Assembly: GCA_021845685.1 (NCBI GenBank)
Contig: JAJZVN010000001.1
Span: 62,001-126,000, forward strand
DNA length: 64,000 nucleotides
Direction: 5' to 3'
Origin: a bacterium
GTDB taxonomy: Bacteria > SZUA-79 > Acidulodesulfobacterales > Acidulodesulfobacteraceae
This document shows, piece by piece, positions 29,504 to 40,407 of the stretch. Position 1 is the first letter of the stretch. Each line of letters begins with the position of its first letter. Both the position numbers and the translations under genes were made by a program. A model generated the notes under the pieces. It ran no database searches and was not told the origin of the DNA. It saw nothing but the letters and a program-made list of their open reading frames with translations.

Positions 29504-30655
29504 ATGAAAAAAATTTTTATAGCAGGTTCAACAGGCTCAATCGGCAAATCAACCGTAGAGGTAGCATTGGCTTATCCTGAAAATATTAAGGTAACGGCAA
29601 TTTCCGCAGCGCATTATTCGGAAATTTTATTAGAACAGGTTATAAAGCTAAAACCTAAATATTGTTTTATTCCCGATAAAAATGAAGCTTCAAATGCGGA
29701 AGCGCATTTTAAAAAAAATTGTATAAATAATTTGATTTTTTATGAAGAAAAAAATCTAAAAGAAATAATTGATTCGGAAGATGTTGATATTGTTCTTAAC
29801 TCTATAAGCGGTTCTTCGGGACTTTTGGCTTCTTACTATACTATTCTTGCAGGAAAGGATATAGCTCTTGCAAATAAAGAATCTTTAGTAACCGCAGGGG
29901 GTATTCTTATAAAACTTTCCAAAAAAACAAATTCTAAAATAATTCCTGTAGATTCGGAGCATTCTGCTATTTTTCAATGTTTGAGATGCGGCGTCAAAAA
30001 AGATTTAAAGAAACTTATTTTAACTGCTTCAGGCGGTCCGTTTCTTAACACGGAGTATAAAAATTTAAGCAGTGTTACAAAAGAAATGGCATTAAATCAT
30101 CCTAAATGGAAGATGGGAGAAAAAATCACGATTGATTCATCAACTTTAGCCAATAAAGGTTTAGAAATAATAGAAGCGCATTATTTATTTGATGTAGAAG
30201 AAGATAAAATAGATGTTGTTATACATCCCCAAGCCGTTATTCATTCCATGGTTGAATTTCATGACGGAACGATATTGGCTCAGCTTGCCGATGCGGATAT
30301 GAAAGGACCTATAGGATATGCATTGTCTTACCCTGAAAGATTAAACGGTTTAATGAAATCAATTAATCTTGCGAAAATAGGCAGTATAGAATTTTTAGAA
30401 CCTGATTTGCAAAAATTTCCTTTTATATCTATTGCAAGAGAAGCGTTAAAAATAAAAAAAAGTATGCCGTGCGTTTTTAGCGAAGCAAATGAATTTTTTG
30501 TCAAAAAATTTCTTAAAGGAAATATTAAATTCACCGAAATTGCGGAAAAAGTAAAAAAAGTAATGGAAAAACATATCTCTTTTGAAATGAACAACATTGA
30601 AGATGTACTGGAAGCCAAAAGGATAGCAAAAGAACTTGCCTCTAAAGTCGGTTAG
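29504..30655 (+). CDS. dxr: 1-deoxy-D-xylulose 5-phosphate reductoisomerase
   Basis: The second enzyme of the MEP isoprenoid pathway. It has the NADPH motif AGSTGSIGKST, ANKESLVTAGG, the metal-binding Asp150/Glu152 in VDSEHSAI, and HPKWKMGEKITIDSSTL. The length of 383 aa is typical. It supplies precursors for the upstream uppS. In many bacteria rseP follows dxr, but here the cluster ends and an antisense small gene follows. Confidence 0.96.
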   Translation: MKKIFIAGSTGSIGKSTVEVALAYPENIKVTAISAAHYSEILLEQVIKLKPKYCFIPDKNEASNAEAHFKKNCINNLIFYEEKNLKEIIDSEDVDIVLNSISGSSGLLASYYTILAGKDIALANKESLVTAGGILIKLSKKTNSKIIPVDSEHSAIFQCLRCGVKKDLKKLILTASGGPFLNTEYKNLSSVTKEMALNHPKWKMGEKITIDSSTLANKGLEIIEAHYLFDVEEDKIDVVIHPQAVIHSMVEFHDGTILAQLADADMKGPIGYALSYPERLNGLMKSINLAKIGSIEFLEPDLQKFPFISIAREALKIKKSMPCVFSEANEFFVKKFLKGNIKFTEIAEKVKKVMEKHISFEMNNIEDVLEAKRIAKELASKVG

Positions 30656-30873
30656 AACAATACAATATTAACATTAATGCAAGTTTATCATTTATTATTT
30701 AAAATATAATAATGTAAGCTTTTAGTTCATAATAAAATTAAGACTAATTAAGACTAAGGCTTATTAACGGCACTTTAATATTAGCGTAAACCATATTAAG
30801 TATCTTATATATATAAGTTAAGTATCTTATGTAAAAACAATATGCAATAAATAAATAAATAATAGAAAATTTA

Positions 30874-31245
30874 TTAAAATTCTTTAAATTCTAAATCAAT
30901 TAAATTATTTATAAGCAGCGTTGCTTCTTTATATTTTATTTCTAACGGAGCGTCTATAATAATTAAGTCTATTATTTTTATAATAGTATCTTTTAAATAA
31001 GCGTTAACCTTCTGTTTAACTATAAAACTTGATATATGGCTGACTTTGCTGCTATTTTGTAATTGGATAGGCTCCAATTTTTCGGTTTCTTCATAAAGCG
31101 AAATAATATCCAAAATTACCGATCTTAAAGTATATATTAAAAAAGGGTCAATTTCTAAATTGATAATAATTTCAGGTAATATTAATATTAGATTTTCTTC
31201 AGAAAGACCCGTGTTTAATATTTCTTTTATTTTATTAAGTTCCAT
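30874..31245 (-). CDS. Hypothetical helical protein, 123 aa
   Basis: I do not recognise this protein. It has 123 aa and is Ile/Leu/Glu-rich, with no signal peptide, Cys or clear membrane helix. It is predicted to be mostly helical, with amphipathic stretches such as NLILILPEIIINLEIDP. It is one of only two - strand genes in the window and sits alone between dxr and the carbonic-anhydrase-like gene, with ~218 bp and ~159 bp of AT-rich DNA on either side. It is not a shadow of another gene. No good Shine-Dalgarno precedes the ATG, so it may be real but weakly translated. Confidence 0.6.
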   Translation of the reverse strand: MELNKIKEILNTGLSEENLILILPEIIINLEIDPFLIYTLRSVILDIISLYEETEKLEPIQLQNSSKVSHISSFIVKQKVNAYLKDTIIKIIDLIIIDAPLEIKYKEATLLINNLIDLEFKEF

Positions 31246-31404
31246 TTATATATTTTTATAAATTTAATTTGTAAATACAAAAATTATAATTATTATATTA
31301 AAAATATAAATAAATATAAATAAAAAATAATTAAATAAAATAAAAAATAATTTTTTAAATTCGTCTTAATTATTATATAATATAATAAAAATGGAGGACT
31401 ATAA

Positions 31405-31920
31405 ATGATTATTGAGAATTATTTAAACAAAATTCCCGACATTCATGATTCGGTTTATCTTTGCGATAACATAACAATCATAGGCGATGTTAAAATAAAA
31501 AAAGATTCAAGCGTATGGTTCGGCACTGTTATCAGAGGAGATGTCAATTATATAAGAATAGGCGAAAGAACAAATATTCAGGATAACAGTGTGCTGCATG
31601 TGCAGCATGATACAGGACCGCTAATCATAGGAAGCAATGTCACGGTCGGTCATAGCGTCAATTTGCATGGATGTTCCATAGGGGATAATTGTTTAATAGG
31701 AATAGGGGCGATAGTTTTGACAGGAGCCGTAATCGGCAGCAATTGCATAATAGCGGCGGGAACTGTTATAAAAGAGGATTTTATTGTTCCCGAAGGCAGT
31801 CTCGTAGCCGGAGTTCCGGGTGTTATAAAAAAAAGCCTTACAAAAGAAGATATAGAGTCTATAAGTTCATCCGCTCAAAATTACATAAATTATGTTAAAA
31901 ATTATAGAAATGTAACATAA
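31405..31920 (+). CDS. Gamma carbonic anhydrase-like hexapeptide-repeat protein
   Basis: A left-handed beta-helix trimer protein of 171 aa. The hexapeptide repeats run from about residue 15 to 130. RGDVNYIRIGERTNIQDNSVLHVQHD and GHSVNLHGCSIGDN contain the His residues of a metal site typical of the YrdA/PaaY/gamma-CA group. It may hydrate CO2, but many members have no shown activity. GGAGGA precedes the ATG. The IS-end-like island at 31952-32047 follows directly. Confidence 0.85.
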   Translation: MIIENYLNKIPDIHDSVYLCDNITIIGDVKIKKDSSVWFGTVIRGDVNYIRIGERTNIQDNSVLHVQHDTGPLIIGSNVTVGHSVNLHGCSIGDNCLIGIGAIVLTGAVIGSNCIIAAGTVIKEDFIVPEGSLVAGVPGVIKKSLTKEDIESISSSAQNYINYVKNYRNVT

Positions 31921-31951
31921 AAATTGATTTAACTAATCATAAAACTGAATT

Positions 31952-32047
31952 CCCGCTTTCGCGGGCCGGCGGGTGCTCGGAATATTGAGCATAGCCGTCA
32001 TACTTTGAAACAGGAAGCTCACGCCTCTTAAGGCGGGAGTAGTTCAC
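31952..32047 (+). mobile_element. IS200/IS605 right-end-like (omegaRNA-like) island
   Basis: This ~100-nt, distinctly GC-richer island is built from three stems: CCCGC/GCGGG (31952-31965), TGCTC/GAGCA (32074-type motif at 31974-31991), and CTCACGCCT-CTTA-AGGCGGGAG (32018-32039, one mismatch). It ends in TAGTTCAC. The layout GGAAGC + hairpin + GAGTAGTTCAC matches the right ends of IS200/IS605 elements, which also form the 3' end of TnpB-associated omegaRNAs. No tnpA or tnpB is adjacent. I read it as a solo end, a MITE-like derivative or an exapted RNA. It ends about 28 nt before the ppx/gppA start. Confidence 0.6.
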
Positions 32048-32075
32048 CCTTTTTTATCATGAGGATGTGTATATA

Positions 32076-33008
32076 ATGTTTGCCGCAATAGACATTGGAA
32101 CCAATACTATAAGATGCATTATTGCAAAATCAAAAAAAGACGTGCTGTCGCCGTTGTTTGTAGATATGAAAATTGTCAGACTCGGGGAAAATTTTAAAAA
32201 AACGGGAATAATTAATAAATCTGCCGTTGATAGAGCAATGAAAGTGCTGGCGTATTACTCGGATATAATCGGACAATACAATATAAATCCGGAAAATGTT
32301 ATTACAACAGGCACAAGCGTTATGAGAGATGCTTTAAACGGAAAAACGGTAGCAGGTAAAATATATGACGAGTTTCATATTAAAGTCAATATAATAGACG
32401 GAGAAAAAGAAGCCGAAATTACACTCTCGGGAATTGAAAATTGTTTTGACGGGTTAAAGAATTTTTATGCTATTGATATAGGAGGGGGCTCTACAGAGTA
32501 TATTTGCTGTAAAAACGGGCTGCCTATATGGAAAAAAAGCATTAACGTCGGAGCTATTCATTTAACCGAAGAATTTCTGAGGTCGGATCCCCCCAAATCA
32601 GATGAAATATTAAACATGGAATCATATATAGATAATAGTATAAATATTTTGAAAAACGGTCTATCAGCTTCAGGATACAATTTTAAAGAACCTTTAAGCC
32701 TTATAGGGACGGCAGGCACTATTACGACTCTTGCTATGGTAGATATGCAAATTAAAGATTATTATAGAGATAAAATTCACGGCTATAAGATAAAAAAAGA
32801 AAATATTGAAAATATATATAAAATTTTTCGCAGCGTTAATAATACCGAAAGATCTAATATAATCGGCATTGAGCATGGAAGAGAAGATTTAGTTATTTCA
32901 GGTACCGCAATTTGTCTTAAAAGTATGGATTTTTTTAACGCATCAAATATAATAGATTCCGAGTGCAGTCTGCTGGAAGGGCTTATAACTTATGAGAAAG
33001 AAATTTAA
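32076..33008 (+). CDS. Ppx/GppA family exopolyphosphatase
   Basis: Hydrolyses polyphosphate and/or pppGpp. It has the ASKHA-fold motifs FAAIDIGTNTIRC, TTGTSVMRDA, the phosphate-2 motif FYAIDIGGGSTEYI and LIGTAGTITTLA. It has 310 aa, the short form without the C-terminal HD domain. I choose ATG 32076, with GAGGA about 10 nt upstream, over an in-frame GTG at 32067. It is followed by guaB-guaA; a link with (p)ppGpp/GTP balance is plausible but inferred. Confidence 0.87.
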   Translation: MFAAIDIGTNTIRCIIAKSKKDVLSPLFVDMKIVRLGENFKKTGIINKSAVDRAMKVLAYYSDIIGQYNINPENVITTGTSVMRDALNGKTVAGKIYDEFHIKVNIIDGEKEAEITLSGIENCFDGLKNFYAIDIGGGSTEYICCKNGLPIWKKSINVGAIHLTEEFLRSDPPKSDEILNMESYIDNSINILKNGLSASGYNFKEPLSLIGTAGTITTLAMVDMQIKDYYRDKIHGYKIKKENIENIYKIFRSVNNTERSNIIGIEHGREDLVISGTAICLKSMDFFNASNIIDSECSLLEGLITYEKEI

Positions 33009-33037
33009 TTAAAAAAATTAAAACGGGGGATATTTAA

Positions 33038-34495
<1,458 letters not shown>

Positions 34496-34527
34496 ACAGC
34501 AGATTAATATAAATATAAAAATTAAAT

Positions 34528-36078
34528 ATGAAAATAAATTCGTCAAAAGTATTAATAATAGATTTCGGTTCTCAATATACTCAGCTTATAGCCAGAAAAA
34601 TTAGAGAAAGCGGGATTTATTGCGAAATATATCCTTTTCTAAGTTCTATAGAAAAAATAAAAGATTTTAATCCCGCCGCTATAATTCTTTCAGGAGGACC
34701 TTCGTCGGTTTACGATAAGAATGCTCCTTCTATATCGGATGAATTATTTAAAATAGATGTTCCTTTTCTTGGTATATGCTACGGTATGCAAATAACGGCA
34801 TATTTATTTTCAGGTAATGTAAAGCCTGCAAAAAATAGAGAATACGGTTATTCAAAATTGGAAATTACCAAAAAAAGCGAATTATTTGACGGATGCGGCG
34901 ATAATAATACGGTCTGGATGAGTCACGGCGATATAATCGTCTCTCCGCCGAAAGATTTTATAGTTACATCAAAAACAGAAAACGGCAATATTGCTTCTTT
35001 TGAAAATAAAGAAAAAAAAATATACGGTCTTCAGTTTCATCCTGAAGTTGCGCATACATTATGCGGACATAAAATATTAAATAATTTTTTATTTAATATT
35101 GCAGAAATTAAAAAAAATTGGGAATTGTCGGATTTTATAGAAGATAAAATAAAAGAAATTAAAACAGAAATATCATCTGACGATAATGCTGCTATCTGCG
35201 CACTGTCGGGGGGCGTAGATTCAACCGTAGCTGCTGTTATAGTGAGCAAAGCTATCGGTAAGAAACTTATTTGTATCTTTGTAGATAACGGTCTTTTAAG
35301 AGAAAATGAAGCAAAAGACGTTGTTAAGTTTTACAAAGAAAATTTATCTTTAAATGTAAAATTCGTAAAAGCCGAAAAAATATTTTTAAGCGCCTTAAAG
35401 GGTGTAAGCGACCCTGAAAAAAAAAGAAAAATTATAGGAAAATTATTTATTAATATTTTTGAAAAAGAGGCGGAAAAAATAAAAAACGCAAAATTTCTGG
35501 TGCAGGGAACTCTTTATCCCGATGTGATAGAATCTGTTCCTGTATACGGAGCATCAAGCATAATTAAAAGTCACCATAATGTCGGCGGTCTTCCTAAAAA
35601 ATTTAATTTTAAATTAATAGAACCGTTAAGAGAGTTATTTAAAGATGAAGTTCGTAGGATAGGGAAAAAATTAGATATTCCGGATGCAATAATTGAGAGG
35701 CAGCCTTTTCCGGGACCTGGGCTTGCAATAAGAATTATAGGTGAAGTGACTGCGGTAAATCTAAAAATGCTTAGAAAAGCCGATACGATAGTGAGCGAAG
35801 AAATTAAAAAAAATAATCTTTATAATAAATTATGGCAATCTTTTCCTGTTATTATTCCCGTTAAAACAGTCGGCGTTATGGGAGATAAAAGAAGTTATGA
35901 ATCTTTAATAGCAATTAGAGCGGTAACTTCTTCGGACGGAATGACCGCCGATTTTGCAAAATTAGATTATGATGTGTTAAGGCAAATATCTTCAAGAATT
36001 ATATCGGAAGTTAAAGGAGTCAACAGAGTGGTTTACGATATATCATCTAAACCGCCTTCAACTATAGAATGGGAGTAA
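34528..36078 (+). CDS. guaA: GMP synthase (glutamine-hydrolysing)
   Basis: Aminates XMP to GMP. The N-terminal class I amidotransferase has Cys84 in GICYGMQ and LQFHPEV. The ATP pyrophosphatase domain has the P-loop [13 protein letters not shown] (about 225-237). The dimerisation domain ends with the conserved KPPSTIEWE. The length of 516 aa is typical. The GGGAGTA at its stop codon is in register with the downstream 155-bp repeat. Confidence 0.97.
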   Translation: MKINSSKVLIIDFGSQYTQLIARKIRESGIYCEIYPFLSSIEKIKDFNPAAIILSGGPSSVYDKNAPSISDELFKIDVPFLGICYGMQITAYLFSGNVKPAKNREYGYSKLEITKKSELFDGCGDNNTVWMSHGDIIVSPPKDFIVTSKTENGNIASFENKEKKIYGLQFHPEVAHTLCGHKILNNFLFNIAEIKKNWELSDFIEDKIKEIKTEISSDDNAAICALSGGVDSTVAAVIVSKAIGKKLICIFVDNGLLRENEAKDVVKFYKENLSLNVKFVKAEKIFLSALKGVSDPEKKRKIIGKLFINIFEKEAEKIKNAKFLVQGTLYPDVIESVPVYGASSIIKSHHNVGGLPKKFNFKLIEPLRELFKDEVRRIGKKLDIPDAIIERQPFPGPGLAIRIIGEVTAVNLKMLRKADTIVSEEIKKNNLYNKLWQSFPVIIPVKTVGVMGDKRSYESLIAIRAVTSSDGMTADFAKLDYDVLRQISSRIISEVKGVNRVVYDISSKPPSTIEWE

Positions 36079-36085
36079 ATATTTT

Positions 36086-36394
36086 ATGTAATTTAATTAT
36101 TTATTTTATTATAATATAGTTATATTAATATTGAAATTATTAAAATATAATTTATATAAATCTATATTATATTATGTAATTATATATATTTAAGGTTTGT
36201 TTAGATTATTATTAGATTATAAAATTGGAGTATAATTTTTATGTAATTTAATTATTTATTTTATTATAATATAGTTATATTAATATTGAAATTATTAAAA
36301 TATAATTTATATAAATCTATATTATATTATGTAATTATATATATTTAAGGTTTGTTTAGATTATTATTAGATTATAAAATTGGAGTATAATTTT
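36086..36394 (+). repeat. Exact 155-bp tandem duplication upstream of dnaE
   Basis: Copy 1 (36086-36240) and copy 2 (36241-36394) are identical by eye, apart from one T fewer at the end of copy 2. The unit includes the dnaE Shine-Dalgarno (GGAGTATAATTTT). So a second Shine-Dalgarno at 36227-36230 is followed by ATG TAA (36241-36246), a minimal start-stop ORF. GGAG occurs at exact 155-bp steps (36072, 36227, 36382). No other gene is in this 316-bp gap. Confidence 0.95.
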
Positions 36395-39300
36395 ATGGAT
36401 TCAAAATTTGTTCATCTTCATTTGCATTCGCAATATAGTTTATTAGACGGCGCAAATAAAATAGACGATATAATAAATAAATCTATAGAATTTAATATGC
36501 CTTCCGTTGCAATAACCGATCACGGTAATTTGTTCGGAGCGGTAGAGTTTTATGAAAAGGCCGTAAAAAAAGGAATTAAACCTATTATAGGATGCGAAGT
36601 TTATGTTGCTCCCGGCTCAAGGTTTACTAAAAACCAAAATGAAAAGCATTATTATCACCTTATTCTTCTTGCTATAAATGATGAAGGCTATAAAAATTTA
36701 TGCAAGCTTGTATCAAAATCTTACTTAGAAGGTTTTTATTATAAACCGCGCGTTGACAAAGATATTTTACAGGAATACAATAAGGGGCTTTTTGCATTAA
36801 GCGCCTGTATTAAAGGCGAAATTCCGCAAAAAATTTTATCGGGAAATATTGAAGAAACCGTTAAAAGCATCCAATTCTTTTCTAAGGTTTTTGATAACGA
36901 CAGGTTTTATCTTGAAGTTCAGGAAAATGGAATTAAAGAGCAAAATATTATAAATAAAACAATATTAGAATTAGGGCAAAAATATTCTATACCCGTAGTT
37001 GCGACAAATGATTGCCATTATCTAATGCAAGAAGATTATGAAGCTCACGATATTTTATTGTGCATACAGACAGGTAAAAAAGTAGATGATGACGATAGAA
37101 TGAGATTTTCAACCAAAGATCTTTATTTTAAATCCATATCTAAAATGTATGAAGACTTTTCTGATTATCCTGATTCGGTTCTAACAAATTCTATCGATTT
37201 ATCCGATAAAATTAATTTTAATTTTAAATTCGGAGAATTTCATTTTCCTGCTTATAAACCAAAGCATATTCCTGCAGGCAATATATATTTATCAGATTCA
37301 AACCCTGCTTCTTCAATAATTGCAGCATCGGGAATATCCGACTTAGATAATAAAGGGGATAATAAAGATAATAAAAATGATTATTCCGATGCACTTCGGG
37401 ACGGCGCGAAAGGCAGCGATGCAGGCGGCAGCGAAAACATGGAAGAATTGTTTGAACATGATGCAAGAGAAGGATTTGAAGAAAGAATAAACAGTAACCC
37501 CGTTTATCAGCCAAAAATTGAGGAATATAGGCAAAGACTTGAAAGAGAAATTGATGTAATAAAAAAATCTAAATTTGCAGGTTATTTTTTAATAGTTTCC
37601 GATTTTATCAAATACTCAAAAGAGCATGATATTCCCGTGGGACCGGGAAGAGGTTCCGCCGCCGGAAGTTTAGTTGCCTATTGTTTAAAAATTACCGACA
37701 TAGATCCTATAAAATATGACTTGCTGTTTGAAAGATTCTTAAATCCGGAAAGAATAAGTATGCCTGATATAGACAGCGATTTTTGCATTAACGGAAGAGA
37801 CGAAGTAATCAAGTATGTCGCTTTAAAATACGGAGAAAGCAATGTTTCGCAAATAATTACTTTTGGAACGATGCTTGCCAAAGGCGTTATTAGAGATACG
37901 GGGCGCGCATTAAATATGCCGTATAGTGAAGTAGACAAAATTGCAAAGTTAGTTCCGAATACGCTGAAGATCACTCTTGATGAAGCTATAAAAGAGGAAC
38001 CTAAACTTAGAGAGCTGATACAAAACGATGAAAAGGTCAAAAAATTAATAGAAATAGCGAGAAAGCTTGAAGGTCTCACGAGGCATGCTTCTACTCATGC
38101 AGCCGGCGTTGTTATTGCGAATAAGCCCCTTGATGAGTACCTGCCTCTATATAAAGGTTCTAAAGACGGCGATGTTGTTACTACGCAATATACAATGGAA
38201 GGCGTTGAAAAAATAGGTCTTATAAAATTTGATTTTTTAGGCCTTAAAACTTTGACGGTAATGAAAGAAGCAATAAATCTTATTAATGAAGCCGACAAGA
38301 ATAACGGTATAAAAAAAGAATTCGATATTTATAATATAGATTTAGCCGATCCAAAAACAGCCAAACTTCTTTCAAACGGGGATACTACGGGGGTTTTTCA
38401 GCTTGAAAGTTCGGGAATGAAAGAACTGCTTTTAAAATTAGCTCCAAAATCGCTTGAAGATATTATTCCTCTTGTTGCGCTATATAGACCGGGTCCTCTC
38501 GGCAGCGGTATGGTTGATGATTTTATTAAAGCTAAAAACGGCGTTAAAAAAATTAAATATTTACATCCGTTATTACAGGATATTCTTAAAGAAACATACG
38601 GCGTAATATTATATCAGGAACAGATAATGAGAATTGCTATTAAATTGGCTAATTTTTCTATGGGAGACGCCGATGTTCTCCGAAAAGGCGTCGGCAAGAA
38701 AAACGCTGAACTTATTGAAAAAATGAGAAATAAATTTATAGAGGGATGCAAAAATAACAATATTGACTATAATATTTCCGAAAAAATATTTTCGCTTATA
38801 ACAAAATTCGGAGAATACGGTTTTAATAAATCTCATTCTGCCGCTTATGCTCTTGTCGCTTATATGACTGCGTATCTTAAGGCTAATTACCCGGATTATT
38901 TTATTGCCGCCTTGCTTTCAAGCGAAATGTCAAATACTGATAAACTTGCGAAGATAATTAATGAAGCTAATCAATCAATAATAATTGCTCCTTCCGTGAA
39001 TTATTCTACTAAACATTTTGCTGTTTTACCGTTGAAAAATCATCCTGATATTAAAGAAAATTTAATTAAAAATGTGCCAAAATATGCCATAGAAACAGCG
39101 ACAGCGGCGGGTTTAGACGAAAAAAACGTTATACAGATAGGACTTGGAGCTATAAAAAATGTCGGAGATGCTGCTATTGAATCTATTTTATCTGAAAGAG
39201 AAAACGGCAAATATAAGAATTTACTTGATTTTTGTTCAAGAGTAGATACCAGAAAAGTTAATAAAAGAACAATAGAAAATTTAATTAAAAGCGGAGCTAT

Positions 39301-40345
39301 AGATATAGATATATATGAAACAAGAAGAAGTATGCTTGAAAAATTAGAGAAAGTAATGCAAGAAGCTGTTTTTATAAAACAAAAAAAATCATCGGACGAA
39401 TTTGAATTGCCGCTGTTATTTAATACAGAATCTGATGATAGTAATTTCCCAGAATTTAATAATATTATTTCTTCTGACGATATTTCTAAAGTTCATTATA
39501 ATACGTATAATAAGAAAGAGATTTTAGCTTATGAAAAAGAGGCTATAGGTTTTTATATTTCAGGGCATCCTTTAGACGGCTATGAAGAAAAGATTCAGCT
39601 CATTACGGATTATTCTATTTCATCGCTTATAAAAGAATGCATTTTAAATACATATAAAAATAATACCGAAAATACCGGAAAAAATCTGAAATATTCTCAA
39701 AATGATAAAAAGAAATACATTTTATGCGGAGTCGTTAACCAGCTAAAAATACATAACACTAAAAATAATGAGAAAATGGCATCATTTATTTTAAGCGATG
39801 CCGATGCATCGGTCGAAGTTGTTTTTTTTCCTAAAAATTATATAAAATATGAAAACATATTTAGTACTTCAGAGCCGGTAGTAATTTCAGGCAGGGTTGA
39901 CGAAACGGCATTAAAAGAAGATTTTTTATCTTCAAATAATAAGAATTCTTATGAGGATAGTGAAAATGAAGATAAAAATAGCAAAAGTTTTATAGAAAAT
40001 TCGGATTTTGACGCACGCGATTATAACGTTAAAATTATCGGAGAAACAATCGATTTTTTAGAAAGCTATATTATTAAAAACAATAAAAGTTTAAAAAATA
40101 TCCCAAATAAGAATAATAATTTATGTGTCATTGAAATTACACAGCAAAATCTATATGATAAAGATAAAGAAGAATTAAAAAAATTTATAAAGCGGCTAAA
40201 AACAGGTTTGATAGATTGCAGCGGCGGAACATCTAAGGTTTTAATAAAAGCAAGAAATATAGAAATAAGGCTTAATGAAGATATATTGGTGGATATAGAA
40301 ACTTTAAAAAAAACAAATATTGCTCAAAATATAAAAATAATTTAA
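36395..40345 (+). CDS. dnaE: DNA polymerase III alpha subunit
   Basis: The replicative polymerase. It has the PHP domain (HLHSQYSLLDGA at the N-terminus), palm motifs GPGRGSAAGSLVAYC and MPDIDSDF with catalytic Asp residues, GVILYQEQIMRIA, FNKSHSAAYALVAYMTAYLK, a C-terminal helix-hairpin-helix region and an OB-fold. I choose ATG 36395 with GGAG 9 nt upstream, not the in-frame TTG at 36380, giving 1316 aa against the family's usual ~1150. The excess lies in an Asn/Asp/Ser/Gly-rich insert at about residues 295-350 and hydrophilic additions after residue ~1000. Motif integrity suggests a functional enzyme. Confidence 0.95.
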   Translation: MDSKFVHLHLHSQYSLLDGANKIDDIINKSIEFNMPSVAITDHGNLFGAVEFYEKAVKKGIKPIIGCEVYVAPGSRFTKNQNEKHYYHLILLAINDEGYKNLCKLVSKSYLEGFYYKPRVDKDILQEYNKGLFALSACIKGEIPQKILSGNIEETVKSIQFFSKVFDNDRFYLEVQENGIKEQNIINKTILELGQKYSIPVVATNDCHYLMQEDYEAHDILLCIQTGKKVDDDDRMRFSTKDLYFKSISKMYEDFSDYPDSVLTNSIDLSDKINFNFKFGEFHFPAYKPKHIPAGNIYLSDSNPASSIIAASGISDLDNKGDNKDNKNDYSDALRDGAKGSDAGGSENMEELFEHDAREGFEERINSNPVYQPKIEEYRQRLEREIDVIKKSKFAGYFLIVSDFIKYSKEHDIPVGPGRGSAAGSLVAYCLKITDIDPIKYDLLFERFLNPERISMPDIDSDFCINGRDEVIKYVALKYGESNVSQIITFGTMLAKGVIRDTGRALNMPYSEVDKIAKLVPNTLKITLDEAIKEEPKLRELIQNDEKVKKLIEIARKLEGLTRHASTHAAGVVIANKPLDEYLPLYKGSKDGDVVTTQYTMEGVEKIGLIKFDFLGLKTLTVMKEAINLINEADKNNGIKKEFDIYNIDLADPKTAKLLSNGDTTGVFQLESSGMKELLLKLAPKSLEDIIPLVALYRPGPLGSGMVDDFIKAKNGVKKIKYLHPLLQDILKETYGVILYQEQIMRIAIKLANFSMGDADVLRKGVGKKNAELIEKMRNKFIEGCKNNNIDYNISEKIFSLITKFGEYGFNKSHSAAYALVAYMTAYLKANYPDYFIAALLSSEMSNTDKLAKIINEANQSIIIAPSVNYSTKHFAVLPLKNHPDIKENLIKNVPKYAIETATAAGLDEKNVIQIGLGAIKNVGDAAIESILSERENGKYKNLLDFCSRVDTRKVNKRTIENLIKSGAIDIDIYETRRSMLEKLEKVMQEAVFIKQKKSSDEFELPLLFNTESDDSNFPEFNNIISSDDISKVHYNTYNKKEILAYEKEAIGFYISGHPLDGYEEKIQLITDYSISSLIKECILNTYKNNTENTGKNLKYSQNDKKKYILCGVVNQLKIHNTKNNEKMASFILSDADASVEVVFFPKNYIKYENIFSTSEPVVISGRVDETALKEDFLSSNNKNSYEDSENEDKNSKSFIENSDFDARDYNVKIIGETIDFLESYIIKNNKSLKNIPNKNNNLCVIEITQQNLYDKDKEELKKFIKRLKTGLIDCSGGTSKVLIKARNIEIRLNEDILVDIETLKKTNIAQNIKII

Positions 40346-40407
40346 ATTATATAAAAAATAATTATTTATAATATTTTAACAAATAAAATAAATATAAAAT
40401 AAAAATT

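Noticed and set aside
32067-32075. GTG start for ppx/gppA
   Set aside because: The ATG at 32076 has GAGGA at better spacing and starts right at the conserved ASKHA motif.
36380-36394. TTG start 15 nt upstream of the dnaE ATG
   Set aside because: It overlaps the Shine-Dalgarno GGAG at 36382; the ATG at 36395 has correct spacing and the conserved N-terminus begins there.
36086-36394. CRISPR-like repeat
   Set aside because: Two directly adjacent 155-bp copies without spacers; it is a tandem duplication.
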